Source: Spongospora subterranea f. sp. subterranea
Lineage: Eukaryota > Endomyxa: Phytomyxea > Phytomyxea > Plasmodiophorida
Direction: 5' to 3'
DNA length: 64,000 bases
NCBI GenBank assembly: GCA_049724395.1
Contig: JAUGWO010000124.1
Coordinates: forward strand, 1 to 64,000
Positions 50,895-63,981 of the stretch are shown piece by piece. Positions within the stretch are counted from its first letter, which is position 1. Every line of letters begins with the position of its first letter. A model generated the notes under the pieces. That model made no database searches. It was not told the origin of the DNA and saw only the letters and a program-made list of their open reading frames with translations. A program made the position numbers and the translations under genes.

Positions 50895-51165
50895 TATTCA
50901 GGAAACCAATATCGTGTCTGATGATCCAGTGGGACTGGTTCATCTGATCCATCGCATCACCTGGGTGTACTAGTTCAAGAAAACGGGGGGGAAATGGAGG
51001 GGTTCACTTCCATCGGGTACTCAACCCTCGATCGCCGGATCGATATTGACCAGCGCCATTCGACCGGGGGGGGGGAAAAGACGATCACGTGTTCCATCTG
51101 GTCTGGTCGATCTCGGGATCAAGAGCGAACGCGGATTTATTACGATGATATCGGTGAGCGCGATC
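50895..51165. other. Short intergenic region
   Basis: About 270 bases containing a run of nine G at 51,066. It holds the 3' flank of the large HEAT-type gene and the upstream region of the multi-pass gene. Confidence 0.4.
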
Positions 51166-54100
51166 TCAATGTCTCATGAACAGCCACTCCATCAGGGTCT
51201 GGAGCTTCTCCTTACTGGGATAGGTGTCGTGATTGAGTCGGGTTGTGATCTGGCCCATTAACACACTTGTACCATTTGGCGATTGCCGGATCAGGTTATC
51301 GATCTCGTGCGGACGATTCCCCGACCCGATCACACGGATCGTATCGATCGCCGTCGACCGAACGATCGGGTCGTCGTCGTCCCAGAGGGCGATGATCTGG
51401 TGCAGACAGGAATCCCTCAATGGACCTGATTGCGATGGGGTCTGTCACAAGATCATCATCAGCCGTTATTCGCCATCGAGGCGACGACGCCAACCGACCA
51501 ATGGCAGTAATAAACCCATAACAGAGCAGAGATCCGCCTTCCGCCGCCTCAGAACATATCGCCCATCGTCATCACAGATCGTCTGTCGTATATTGGACAC
51601 GATCCGATCATAGAACAGGGGAATATCGCCATCGTGATCATCGTGTCGCGCCCTGATCACCTGTTGAACACTATCGCGACCCGCTTTCCTCACCCCTTCG
51701 TGATCATCGCTCAGCGATCCGATCAGGAACTCGATCCCGTTCCCGATCGTGGCCGATTTCCCCTGAACCACTCCCCGGCGATCAGATCCAATACGACCAA
51801 CGATGACGACCCCCTTCACCTCCTTCATCTGTATCGCCGAATACAATCGCCCCATTCCCTTGATGATCTCAATCGCGATCGTGACCATCGCCGTCAACAC
51901 CCGATTATTCCTGTCGATCTCCCCCTGTTGTGTCTGCGTGTTCTGGATCATCTCCGATCGCTTGACCGGATCGGTATTGGCGATCATGATCTGTTGGCTG
52001 TAGAGCTGAATCCGATCGATATCGTCCTGGGTTGAGGCGATTGTCGATATGAATCCGGACGACGCCAACAGCTGATGATCGAGGGCGTTGATCATGACGA
52101 CCCTGATCTGATCGGCTCTGGCCCTGATCCTATCCGACAATGAGTGTAATCGTGTCAGATATGATCGGTCGATATCGGTGATGGATGTGATGAGATTGAC
52201 CAACACCCCCATCGTGTGGATCTTGGACTTGACGTCGTTCCTGAGACCCGATCCTGATCCGTAATCGATATCCCGTTCCATTGTCGACACCAGTCATTAT
52301 CGATCAGTCCATCTGTGGGATGGTGATTCAGACAGAGGGAGGTGGTGATCACGACACAACACGCACGAGCTGTGTCGCCATTGGATTCAACGGTCGCCGT
52401 CAACATGGTCTGGAGTTGATCGACCGACATGTTGTTGATAACGGATTCCCCGAATGTGGTGGCGATATCGACAGTGCCACGATCTTTAGGAATATCGTCC
52501 CGAATCGTATTAACGGCGGTGGATATCGATCTTCTCGTCGATTCCCGTCGTAATCGTGCCCTTGATCCGCTAGCGGCCATTGCTGATGAATTAGGTGATG
52601 AAGGGCGTCGGTTAAACCCTTGATTGGCGCCTGGTTCGGGTGGTGATATCTGTGGTCGGGGACGATCAGGGGTTGATCGAGAGAGGGGGCGACTCCCTAA
52701 CCTTTGGTGATTGAGACGATGACGGCAATGGATCAGGCGATAATGTCGAACGGCGTTGGTACGAGGGTCTCCCTGATGGTGGTGCTGATGGGGATATGAT
52801 ATCGTGAAGAACCCCCTGGTCGATATCGCCATGATCACGAGCTGGCGGTGATGGTGATGATGGCGATAACGGTGTCAACCCTGGCTGGGTTCCTCCCTCG
52901 GGCGACACCACTCCCCCCGACAATGGCGATACCGTGTCCAGATCGTGATGATCTGACGGCGGTTGATCAGCTCCTCCTCCAGCTCCTCCTCCTCCCGCGA
53001 CACCATATTCCGCTTTATCGCCATCGTCCACCACCTTCTCCTCATTATAAATCAGATTACTGTGATATCGGGCCGCTATTGAGCTATATCGTTCGGACGA
53101 GAGATACGCCACGTTCAATGGATCGTCCTTAATCCCTAACGACGACCGTTTACCCCCGTCATCATCCTCATCATCGTTCTCTTTGTCATCATATCCCCCA
53201 TTGACCATATCGCTATCGTCATCTCCTCCCGATCCCGACACCGAATAGTCATTCGATCTGAGATACGACGTCCTCATCCTGAACGCCATCGACGCCTTCA
53301 ACCGCCGTTTCGCATTAGCAATGCTCATCTTGTTATCGTCATTGGTCAAATCCCCATTCCGCCGATGTTGTTGCTCTAGAACCGGTGTCAATCGCGTCTC
53401 TTCAGATCGATCCCCAACGACCCATCCAATATCTGCCACAATCGATCAGCGATTAACGGTGACGGTGACGCCCTATTCCCTCATCACCATTCTCATCGCC
53501 CTTCTCCTTATACTCATATCGGTATCGGCCAATAATCCAACAACTTCCCCTAATAATTCCTGGGGATCTTCATAGGTTTCAGAGAGAATCCCCAATATCG
53601 TTAACGATCGTTGCTGATCGATGACGTTGGCGCCTCTCTGAACCTCAGCGAGTTTAGCGAATACCAGTTGAACTGATGGGTGATCGCGATCCAATGGGGT
53701 CAATAACGGCTTGATCGCCACGATCAGCTGATCGTGCAGATCGGGATCGGTGATCAGGTCGAGGAGATCGAGAAGGCGTTGAATGAGGGAGGACGGGTCG
53801 TCCGATACTGACGATAGGATGATGAAGAGATCAAGGGCCAATCGGCGGGTCGATCGGGGCGAGTCCTGGTGGGGATCAGCGATGACGATAAGAGGGGGAG
53901 AAGGCGATGGCCGTACAGGGGATTGGAGAACGGGACGTAATGACGTGATCATGATCGTGGCCTGAGATGGACTGATCATCGCCGATAGATCGTGGTCGGG
54001 AGATGGGGGACACAGGGTCGAGTGGAGAGCGTGAATGGCGCCATCGTGATGGGGACGATCATGACTGGCGATATCGGGGGAGGTTAATATATGGACCCGA

Positions 54101-57100
54101 TTACAGATGGCGATAACAACAGGAGGGGGATATCAACACACACCTGCAGAACCATCGGACGGAGCGATCGACAGCGACCACGAGGCGCTGATTGGAGAGA
54201 TTGGTTAAGGCGACGGAACACCCCGACACCTTATCCGGTGTTAACGACGCCATCGGTCGATCGAGCTCATCGCACAAACGGGCGACCAGATCGGATCGAG
54301 TGTCGGCATCGTCGGGGAGAAGAGACGCGATCTGTGTGTGGGGATTAGCGATTGGAGGCGATAACGGGGTGAGATTGTGTGATGTTGACGATGAACCTGC
54401 GACATCACAATCGCTGCACTACCAGGTGTCACATCATTACTCATGAACCGCATCAATAGCGCCATCGTCCTCATCGCCATCTCGATATCCGTTAACACAT
54501 ATCGCCCACCGATATCCCTAATCTGTTATCGAAAGGGATATCAATATGAGGGAGCGGTGTCCTCTCGCCCTCGTCCTCACCATCATCAAGAACCCCTTGT
54601 CCATATTGGGTATCTGTATCACCTGTTCGCCATAGACCTCATATTGTTCATCTGGTCCCGTGTTCCCCATCGCCCTAATCGATCACACAGATCCCTTTAT
54701 CGATATCGTCCCCTAAATCACATCCCCTCTATCCATTACCCGATATCGAACTGTTCAGGCGCTTTAAAGACCTGTCCCTCGATCGGATCAACCTGTCGTG
54801 ATCTTGACCATAACGGCGCCCTCATATTCCCAATCACTCCCGTTAACGGCGGCGGATCCCGGTTCAGGCCCCGTCTCATCTCAATCCTCACATCGATATC
54901 GATATCGGCAATAAGAGGATATGTCTGCCATAAACACGACGCGATCACGCCCTGAAGGTGATCGGTCATCTCCTCCCCCGATATCGATGAACATATCTCG
55001 TATATGGCGCCAACAGCGTCACGACGAACCTCGTAATGATGATGGCACAGGAACAGGGAGAGGTTGGTCAATAGCTGTTGATCATTGAACAGGGGGGCGA
55101 TGATCAACGGAACGAGACCCGCCACCGACCTTGACCGTCTGCGATGACGATCGACACGATCCCAATGCGCGAAGGGATATTCGACCGATATTATGGACCT
55201 GGGAACGGGTCAGGTTGGTCAGTAATGGATCGCCGCCAGCGATGGCCGACGACAGTAGCGCCATCCCGTCGGTCTGGACCTCGCTCTGGATCGGGGCGAT
55301 ATCGGCCAGGAGGAAATCGATATAGGCCTGGTGATCGTGGTGATCGGACGGGAGCGAGGCCGATAGCGCCGCCAGGACCAGATAGAACCGGTGAAGAGCT
55401 GGAGATGGGCGAACGGCCAATTGCGATCGGATCATGTTCCTGATCCGGTCGATCGACGACGATATGATCTGTGATGATGATCCGCGATCGATATCCCTAG
55501 ACGGGGGATCGTCAATCACAGCGAGGGCGATCGTGTGTGGTGTTCTGTTGGGGATTACGGGTTGGCCAGATAATCGACGAACAAGGTCTCGATCAGTGAA
55601 CAGATTGTGGTCGTTCGTGATCGAATGTGGGTCGCTGATCATATCGATAAGGGTCGGTAATAACCGCCTGATAATCCAGCCGTTCAGACCAGGGATATGG
55701 AACGGGACCAGACCGTGCAGGACGGCGATGGCGCTATCCTGAACCAGGGCGCTACCCCCATCCAATATCGCATCGACCGCATCGCTGACCCCTTCCTCAA
55801 CAACACCACACTGTAATCGCGATCCGTTGAAACACGATCGGATCAGGGTCTCGACCGCCGCTGATCGGACAAGGCGGTTCTGAACAAACGACGATGAGGG
55901 TGATGGCGGCGGTGGCGGAGGAGATCCCTCATTCTTACAGGTGACGCCATCAATGGCCTTAACGCCCTCTCGGCTGGAATATTGCGATCGGGACCGATGT
56001 GGATCACTAGTTTCCCCAATAGGATGATATACCAGTTGAGGTGATGTGGAATTAGCTCGTGCGATCGACCAGGACCGTTATCGCCACCGTCACCGATTGT
56101 CGAATATAAACGGGTTCGGATGAGGTCCCCGATCCCGCCCGAACCCGATAACTGTTCAACAACACCATATAATGGATCAGATACGGTCCAGGACGATATC
56201 GCATTGGCGATCGTGTTGAACGCGTTCAATCGCACAGCTGTGATGACGATGAGGTGAGAAATGCGAGTGAGTTTCGACGAACGAGTGTCGAATGACCTTG
56301 ATCGCGGTGCTTAAGAGATCCCCCTGTTCTAATCAATAATGAATGGAAGGCGCTGGTCGACGAGACGCTCTTCCATTGCGGTCCCGAACTCACATCGATA
56401 AACCCTCGTAGACTGGCCATGGACGCGTCGCTGTTGACGTCCCCAATCCCGATGATCAGGACGGATAAAGCGGCACAAGCCAGATCCGTTGTGATCCAGA
56501 AGTGGCGACACCCTTTGTCACACAGAGGATCAGATCACGACCACGACGAGCGATGATCGGGGCGAACGGGGGTCCAGTTAATTACCTGCCAATACAGTGT
56601 AGATCCCCTGACGAAGGGATGGACTGAGGGCGAACGATTTCGGGGCGAGATAAGAGATTAAGAGCTTGTGAAGACGGGATGATGATAGCTCGTTCAGAGG
56701 GAATATCGATAAGACGTCCAAGGTCAACGCGATTGCGACGTCGTTGTCGACCGAGAGGAGCTGACGGAAATACGTCTCGGACGAGCGGAGAAGGGATCGG
56801 GAGATGGTGGGCAACGCCCGCTTTAACGAACGGAATATGGCCAGAACCGCCGATTGGATATCGGGATGGGGGTTCTGGAGCATTGGTAATAGCTGTTGAA
56901 CACTGTCGGGGAATTGGGATTATAAACACGAATGGGAACGGGGAAAGGGCGATTGATCAACACGTACAAGTTCGGGTCGAGATCAGTCGCTCGTGACGAC
57001 CAGTGACGAACCAGATCGAGATGGGCGATCTGGGCGGAGATCGGGAGACACTTCGACAACGACAACAGCGATGTCAATTGTGGCGGTGTCAGATTAGGCC

Positions 57101-58820
57101 CATACATGATGGCGTCGGCGATGATGTCGGATAGAGTGGTGATCGATGACGATTGGGATCGGTCCGATAGACGATTGTCGTGGGATTCCAATAGATCGAA
57201 CAATATCGTCATCTTATTGTGTTGGGCGATTCGCGACAGGATATGAAGGGCGATCTTCCTGGTCAACAGATTGACGTCGCAACAGCGGTTGACGATCGCC
57301 GGATAGAGATCGGGGACGTGATTGGCCAGATCCGGGGCCAGATCGATCACGGCGCTGATCATGATGACGGCGCCGTATCGGACACGGGTCGGGGACGGGG
57401 GCGATAAGTGGATCAGGACGCGCTGGAGGAACCTGCGATGGGATTAGGGACAGACGGGGGGAACAGACAGAGGATCGGGCTGAAGGACCTGATCGGCGAT
57501 CGGTCACGATCGTGATCGACCGACGATAATGAACGGATCAGGGTCTGAACCGCCCAATAAACCTGATCGTATTGGGACTCGCTCCTCCCTGATAATAGAC
57601 CATGAACGGCCCCGAATAGATCACCGACTTCAACCGATCGACGATCGCCGACATCGATTGCTGATGTTGATGGATTCCGTCCATCATCGTCGTCTTTACC
57701 GGTGGGATCGCGTTCGTGATGTCGTTCACCGATCCAGTCTGGTCCACCAGGATCATCATCGCCCGACGTCGCCGCCGCCTTCCCCAGACCGTCGGCGACG
57801 AAGGAGAATATGGAGGCGATGGTGGAGCGAATGGCGACGACCTCATTGGAACTGGCGTTGGGGACCGTCAATAGGCGATTGACGATGGCGATGGAGAGAG
57901 TGTGATCACGAGAACAGTATTGACGGGACAGAAGATGGAGACAGGTTATAACAGGTAATCGAGTACCACAGAGCAATGAACGATCGGGGGAATCATCGTC
58001 AAGATCAAGGGCGAATAACAGATTCCAGATCGACCTCACTACAGATGGCAGAAATGAAATTGGGGAACGGGACGGTGGTGGTTATGGGGGAAGGGATTAC
58101 GATTATCGGTGATGGCGAATAGATCGGGATTGGCGTTGATGAACGACGTGGAACAGATGATAGCGATCTGGCCAACACAGCGATCGGGGTGAAGATATAA
58201 TGACTCAAGGGACGATATGAACCCGATCGCCATTGGCGATAACGGACGGCTGATCAGGGTCATCAGGGTCTGGATGGGATAATGGAGTCCTTTGGGGGTG
58301 ATTGGGTCAGGGGGTGGCGATGGCGATGGCGATGGCGATGGCGATGGCGATGGCCTACCTGGGGATTGATGAACATGATCATAGGACGATTGAACAGGGA
58401 ATGTTCGGTCGAAGACGGCGGCGAGTTTGAGGAAGAGGATGATCGTGTCGTGGCGTATGGAGTGACGAGGATGGGCGAGATTGGGGGCCAGATCGGACGA
58501 TCGCTCCAGTAAGATCATCTCTAATACATCAGTGGCGCCAGGACCTGAACAGACACAGCGAGTTTAGGGTCAAACGGGGGTCGAATACGATCACGATCAT
58601 GATGATGATGATGATGATTATGGGAATTACGTGATGTCGTTTGTTGTGGCGGATCATGGACCCGATTCTCATAGAATGTCGCCACGTCCTCCAGCCATTC
58701 GAGGGCTAACGGTCTTTGGCCATCTCGTAGTTCGAATTCCTGCGATGACGTCCTGATATGTGGTCGATTGTGGTCCATTATTCCCCCTAGTTGTCCCTTT
58801 ATTGTTGGGATCATAATCAC
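51166..58820 (-). CDS. Very large HEAT/ARM-type repeat protein, multi-exon, unassigned
   Basis: A 7.6-kb minus-strand gene starting at MIMIPTIKGQ (58820) and ending ...MEWLFMRH (51166). Frames link through many short GT-AG introns; for example a 44-nt intron removes 58,554-58,597 in frame. The first two thirds are strings of amphipathic helical pairs typical of HEAT repeats (examples: IALHILSRIAQHNKM, TLSDIIADAIMYG, MLQNPHPDIQSAVLAIF, VFAKLAEVQRGAN). About 53,400-52,650 is a low-complexity Asp/Gly/Ser/Pro region with a basic NAKRRLKASMAFRMR patch. The last third (52,290-51,166) returns to long helices. Expected size is near 2,000 aa. I cannot name the family: condensin-, MROH- and trafficking-type HEAT proteins were considered without a decisive motif. 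Confidence 0.6.
58315..58354. repeat. Hexanucleotide repeat (GGCGAT)n in an intron
   Basis: About six perfect copies, inside what reads as an intron of the HEAT-type gene between the HQSP and GLHYPIQTL coding segments. Confidence 0.85.
58593..58620. repeat. Trinucleotide ATG/CAT repeat encoding poly-His
   Basis: On the minus strand the run codes for six His in the N-terminal region of the HEAT-type protein. Confidence 0.8.
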
Positions 58821-59583
58821 ACCCGACTCATCATCGTCCTCACTCTATCTACTGTACCCGAATCCCAATCCCCATTTGTGACCGACCCCATCTCTCCCTC
58901 CCCCCCTTTCAATACCAACGATCGATCTCCCACTTGATCACTCTCTGTTGAAATCCCCCTTTTATGCCACATTGCCCTTAGACACTTTGCCAAAAATGAT
59001 CATCGCTGTTGCGCCATATCCAAACGCGTTCGAACAATGGTTCAGGAATCTGGTGCAGGATCAATGTCGAATCTCCCATAACTGCTCCATTTACATGACG
59101 ACATTTAAAGGGGCCAAACCACACAATGAACTGGTGATCGGCAGATAAACAATGACAATAACTGTGTGATGTGTCATGACAATATAACCGGTGATTGTCT
59201 GCTGTTCTTTAATCACGTACCACTTTTCAGCTAATCGACTTCTCGTTTTTCCCCAAATTATTCAACAGATATGTCCCGGTCTAACGACCAACAATGCAGT
59301 AGATTATCATTGAACAACTATATGATCGATATGTCGGAACTGGTCTAATCCATTATAATATGAAATGGGCCAAACCAGAACAGGGAATAATTGGTGTCAA
59401 ATGGCCCAATGGCCCTCCTTTATCACATCAATCGGTCCATTAAAAACCCCAACAATAACCACAATATCCGATTACAACACGAGATCAGGTCTTGATCAGA
59501 CACTCCTCAGGTATCACATCCATTTACTGCAAATCCAATCCCGACCAATATAACACATCATCATGTTAATCCACTAATTTCCG
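58821..59583. other. Intergenic, nothing firm
   Basis: About 760 bases. A plus-strand frame at 58,948-59,148 (MKSPFYATLPLDTL) resembles nothing and is probably chance. Confidence 0.35.
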
Positions 59584-59820
59584 TCAACACTTAATGACCA
59601 TGAACAAGTCAATGACGTTTATCAAATAAAGACCGATCAATCCCCCTAATGACAATCCAAATGGATCTTTTATTGCAAAGGGAAATGGCGTTTCGGTTAT
59701 GTTTTCGTGATGGTGCGATGGGCGATGGCGGGTTCGTCGATAGAGTTCCAGTGTTTGAGTCGACTGGAGTCGTGAGTGAAAGAGTGCGTGAATATCCGCG
59801 GCGGAGTCCGTGACGGCCAT
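59584..59820 (-). CDS. Possible small tail-anchored protein, 78 aa
   Basis: Its start codon lies 50 bases from the PUS7 start on the opposite strand, a typical bidirectional-promoter layout. The first 45 residues are polar with a His-rich patch; the last 30 (DPFGLSLGGLIGLYLINVID...) form one hydrophobic segment ending VIKC. That would fit a tail-anchored or small organellar membrane protein. No family recognised; a chance frame cannot be excluded. Confidence 0.4.
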   Translation of the reverse strand: MAVTDSAADIHALFHSRLQSTQTLELYRRTRHRPSHHHENITETPFPFAIKDPFGLSLGGLIGLYLINVIDLFMVIKC

Positions 59821-59870
59821 GACTCAAACAGCAGTCAGTTGCACCTCCTATAGAGCAAAGGGGGACGGAG

Positions 59871-62138
59871 ATGGCGCCACCTGAGACCAGCTCTGGTTCT
59901 GGCAAACGACCCAGGCACTCTAGCGATGCCAGGAGAGCAGGGCAGCGGTCATATCGTGGCGGTGGTGTTGGAAGAGGAGGAAGCGGTCGCCATAAACATG
60001 GCCAATCTCACCACCCATCGGATCATCCCCATTCGCCATTATCGCCAGCCCTCGTAGACTGCATCAAGGACATATTATCGTCCATGTCTGATCCACGAGC
60101 GACATATGCAGATGTCGGTATTGACCATTTTTGTAATAATGGTTCAGCAATATCGGCATATGTTAAACAGCGATATTCTGACTTCATTGTAAAGTCAGTC
60201 GATCATATTCTCGTCTCGTATTTCAGGCGATTAACCAGTTTTATGATAGTGAAATTGATGACAATGGGTCGGTTGTGCATTTATCGTCGTTCGACCTTCC
60301 TCCTGAGAATCAGGTCGTTGAGGAAGCGCCAGATACCGATCAGATCGAGGCGTCGTGGGCGGAACTGGCTCAACGAGTGGAGAACATCGATATGGTTCGG
60401 GAGTTCATCGATAGCGGGTCGAAAGGGGAGATGATCATAGGAGATTATAGCGATAAAGATGAGCGGCGAACAATGCACGATCTGTTCAAGAAGATCCCGG
60501 GGCTCATCTTCAGCTTTACCCGTATCGATGGCGACAAACGCCTAATCGTGATCAGCAATAAACCTCAATCATCGGGTTATAAGAACAAGGCCTGGCTGGC
60601 TCCTGATCGTCCATATCTTCAGGTAATCATCGCAACAGAATTCTCGGGCTTCGAATCGTATTTGACAGATCGCCACCAGATGACCTTATATAAAGATAAT
60701 GTCGAGACGATGAAAGCTGTTAATGCGTTATCGCAAATCTCATACGTCAACGTTGGCCGATTCGCCTACGCTGGGAATAAGGATCGGCGAGGGATCACCA
60801 CTCAACTTGTGACAGGATTCAAAATCGACGCCGATCAATTATCGCGATCATTGCCCCGGTTGCGATCCGATGTTCGGGTCGGCAACTTCAAATACGTCAA
60901 AGACGGATTGAAACTGGGCAGTCTGCAAGGGAATAGGTTTGGTATAGTCCTTCGTGATGTCATCCTTCCTGACCAGACCACCACTGATCACGTTGATCAA
61001 TCGCTTTCTTCGATCTGCACGTTCGGGTTCATCAACTACTTCGGATTGCAGAGATTCGGGACCGGGTCGGTATCAACACATCTGATCGGGTTGGCGATTA
61101 TGCAGAAGCGGTTCGATCAGGCTGTGTCCTATCTTCTGACCCCTCAACCTACCCAATCGCCATCGCTCAACGCAGCGTTGACCCATCTTCTATGCACATC
61201 CGACATCTCAGGTACACGATCGCATCGTGGCGATTCTATAGTCGTCAAACTCAGTTCAACCAACGTGTTCCAGGCGCTATCGACCGTCTATCACCGCGGG
61301 ACTTCATTGAGCGAACAATCCTCCAATCATTGGCCTCAAATCCTAACGCGTATTCCAATGCATTAGATCGTTTGCCTCGTAATATGCGATTATTATATGT
61401 CCATGCATTTCAAAGCGCAATATGGAATCGGTTAGTGTCCAAGCGATTACGAGATCTTGATCGGACAAGGCCCGTGATTGGCGATCTAGTTATGGATCGA
61501 TCGTCCAGGTAATTCTGTTTGGTGGTCTCCGACCTGTGGATCTGATAATGATGACGATTGTGGGTGGATGTAGTGATGAAAAATCGGTGGTGATCGTGAG
61601 CGAGGAAAATATCGACAACTATTCGATATATGATGTTGTGATCCCATTACCGGGATACGACTCGACATTGCCCAGTCATATCGTGGGCCAATACTGTGTT
61701 GATATCCTGGCAGGATATGGTCTAACATGTCAGTTCAACGGGGGGATCCATCGTAATCGCATCAATTTGACTGGAAATACAGTACAGGATCTTCGCCATT
61801 CTGCAGGAGATTACTGCCTAAAGGGAGATTATCGCCCCATTATCGTCAAACCAAAACAATTCCAATGGAGCTTCCTTCGATACAGCGATAAATGTGTTCC
61901 GTTAATGCTATCCGATCTTGATATCATGAACGGCGTCCCTGAACATGAATCTGTCGTTGATGGTGACAAGCTGGCATTGCGCCTGTACTTCTCACTGCCA
62001 GCGTCGTCTTACGCCACCATGCTATTACGAGAGATATTGAAATGTGATCCCAGAGAATGGCATCAGGATGAGAGTGTATGTGATGTCCAGCAAGATTCTG
62101 TGTCGGACGATATCTCGGCTCTCACAGAGATGCAATAA
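59871..62138 (+). CDS. PUS7: PUS7, TruD-type pseudouridine synthase, 709 aa
   Basis: Makes pseudouridine in tRNA, U2 snRNA and mRNA. Exons 59871-60188, 60227-61176, 61212-61508, 61574-62138 (introns 38, 35 and 65 nt) give 710 codons without interruption. The N-terminus is Gly/Arg/His-rich and disordered. Then [13 protein letters not shown], the TruD N-terminal motif; [16 protein letters not shown] with the catalytic Asp (about 60,780); [46 protein letters not shown]; and a C-terminal [20 protein letters not shown]. The whole family chain is therefore present. The tail ends in an acidic stretch. It is divergent with a small ORF 50 bases away. Confidence 0.93.
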
Positions 62139-62458
62139 ACCAGATATTATTATTGTCACCTTGAATTCGTCTGGAATCAAAACAAGTAATCAAATATTGT
62201 TAGATTTATTTGAAAATTATTCATAAGAAACAACCTCAATATGATGATATGGCGACAATTGAAACAGGAATTTGATCACTTTTGTTGCAGTATAAACGTC
62301 GGTATCGCAGATCCAATATTATCTGCTCCATTATCACTCATCGTCTCATAATCCATTGTTGGAAAACGATCCTCTGCGCCATCCTTTTGCATGGCATCTT
62401 TGGTAAACCCACTAGCATAGAATTTTAGTTTGTAGACCCATCAGGCAGTTAGGTCTTC
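62139..62458. other. Convergent 3' flanks, no gene
   Basis: About 320 AT-rich bases between PUS7 and the membrane-protein gene that ends at 62459. Confidence 0.45.
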
Positions 62459-63981
62459 TTACGCTGGTCCTTGAGTTGGTACAACAATAGCTCTCATCCT
62501 CAATATAGACGCCACGTTTTGCACCCACCCTCCAAACGATAAAGACATCGACAACAGTCTGCAGTCAAAAATATATTCACTGAATGCTAAAAGAACAAGA
62601 AAAAAAAAAGTCAAAGACCTTGGATTACTCCTCCAGGAGACTGTTCCAATTATGACGATCAGGACAACATCGAGAACCAAGACAGACGCGCACTGCTGCA
62701 GACGCAAACAGACTTGCTTCATAATCCATGATCTGTTAGGATCTTGATCTTGAAATTTCCGATAGGTCAGGGAGAATCTTAAGACAGAGATACAAAATAT
62801 AACAATGGTCCCTATAGCCGACCGTTATCAAAATAAAATGGATACGCGTTCTTGAGTACCCAAAAACATGGCCACCCAGATTATACCGATCCACTGTAGC
62901 TTCCACTGATTATCCCCTGACGATCGGGGCCCAATATTGTATACATAGTGAAGAACAAAAAAAACAATACAAAAACTCAACATGGAAGCTTTGATGAAGA
63001 CTGGCATTGGAGTCGCATACAGATCACGCAATGCAAAACCTGAGCACGTTTTACAGATCAATAAGCCATGAATGAGATGAAATAAGAGGTTGGATTACTT
63101 ATCGTAAGATTGGTCATAATGTGGATGATTACGACCAGGTTGACAAGCAAGATAAAGTTGGTGTAATCATAACCCGCCCCTAATCCTGTGAACGCAAACC
63201 CAATCCCAATTGCACTTTAGGGTGGCAGTGCGTCAGGCTATAACCTCACATGGATGTTTATGCAAACACACCTTCGCATACCGTTCTCTGCACTCTCCGA
63301 TATCACCAAAGTCAAATGGATTATTGGAACAGACTTCCAATCACCTACATCGGCCAACTTTTCTCGAAATTTGAATAAATTCCATATTCCGATGCACGCA
63401 GCTGCTGCACCTATAGAGCATGAATTGAAAATTAAACCCACTGCAGCAAATGGACGAAGAAATCAAGCCGTACCCGGCATGGACCATGCCCAAATAAACT
63501 CTCGACTTGTTGAATAGACAACCCATTCATTGGGTTCATCAGACTTGATAGACGCGTTCAATACGTGCGAGGAGGTAAGCAGCCTATGAATATGGGCACC
63601 ATCTTCGTCGGATACTTCAACCATATGCACTTGAGTATCTTGACGAGATATCACGAAACCGGGCGTCTTATATGCAGTATGGAGAATGAGGCCTGCACAG
63701 CCCCATTGCAAGCACACCCGATTCCAATCTTGAATAGTGCATGGGGAAACCGTGGTTATTAGAACAATACGGGAGTGGGTGTTATTGTCGAAATGGCATG
63801 AATCCCATCCACCGGCTGGCATTACCACTAACGTATTCAGGATTTCATATGGAGCAGGTTCAGGTGCGGACGGCGATTCGAACACCAGAGTTTCTGACGC
63901 ATTGCTATCGAGAATGGTCAACGCACACGACGTTGAAGCGGCGACTATCAGGCATGCAATGATCCCATACACTAACACCAT
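62459..63981 (-). CDS. Multi-pass membrane protein with luminal N-terminal domain
   Basis: The first exon (63981 to about 63,478) encodes a signal peptide (VYGIIACLIVAASTSCAL) and about 140 luminal residues with Cys and N-glycosylation sites (NNTH, NAS). It resembles a PA-type domain: IVLITTVSPC, WGCAGLILHTAYKTPGFVI. Downstream minus-strand exons (35-nt intron after MPG) give hydrophobic segments: LIFNSCSIGAAAACIGIW, FILLVNLVVIIHIMT, MLSFCIVFFVLHYVYNI, IGIIWVAMFL, VLVLDVVLIVIIGTV, LTFFFLVLLAFSEYIF. That is about six or seven passes, a receptor-like layout. Later exon ends are approximate and no known family is recognised. The start codon is only 20 bases from the right edge of the window. Confidence 0.6.

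Noticed and set aside
54091-57882. Many long plus-strand frames opposite the HEAT-type gene
   Set aside because: Antisense shadows kept open by biased composition; they contain no recognisable domains.
58282-58512. Plus-strand frame rich in Trp/Arg
   Set aside because: Antisense reading of a hexanucleotide repeat inside an intron of the HEAT-type gene.
61177-61240. Apparent frameshift in PUS7
   Set aside because: A 35-nt GT-AG intron at 61177-61211 joins both frames exactly and keeps all family motifs.
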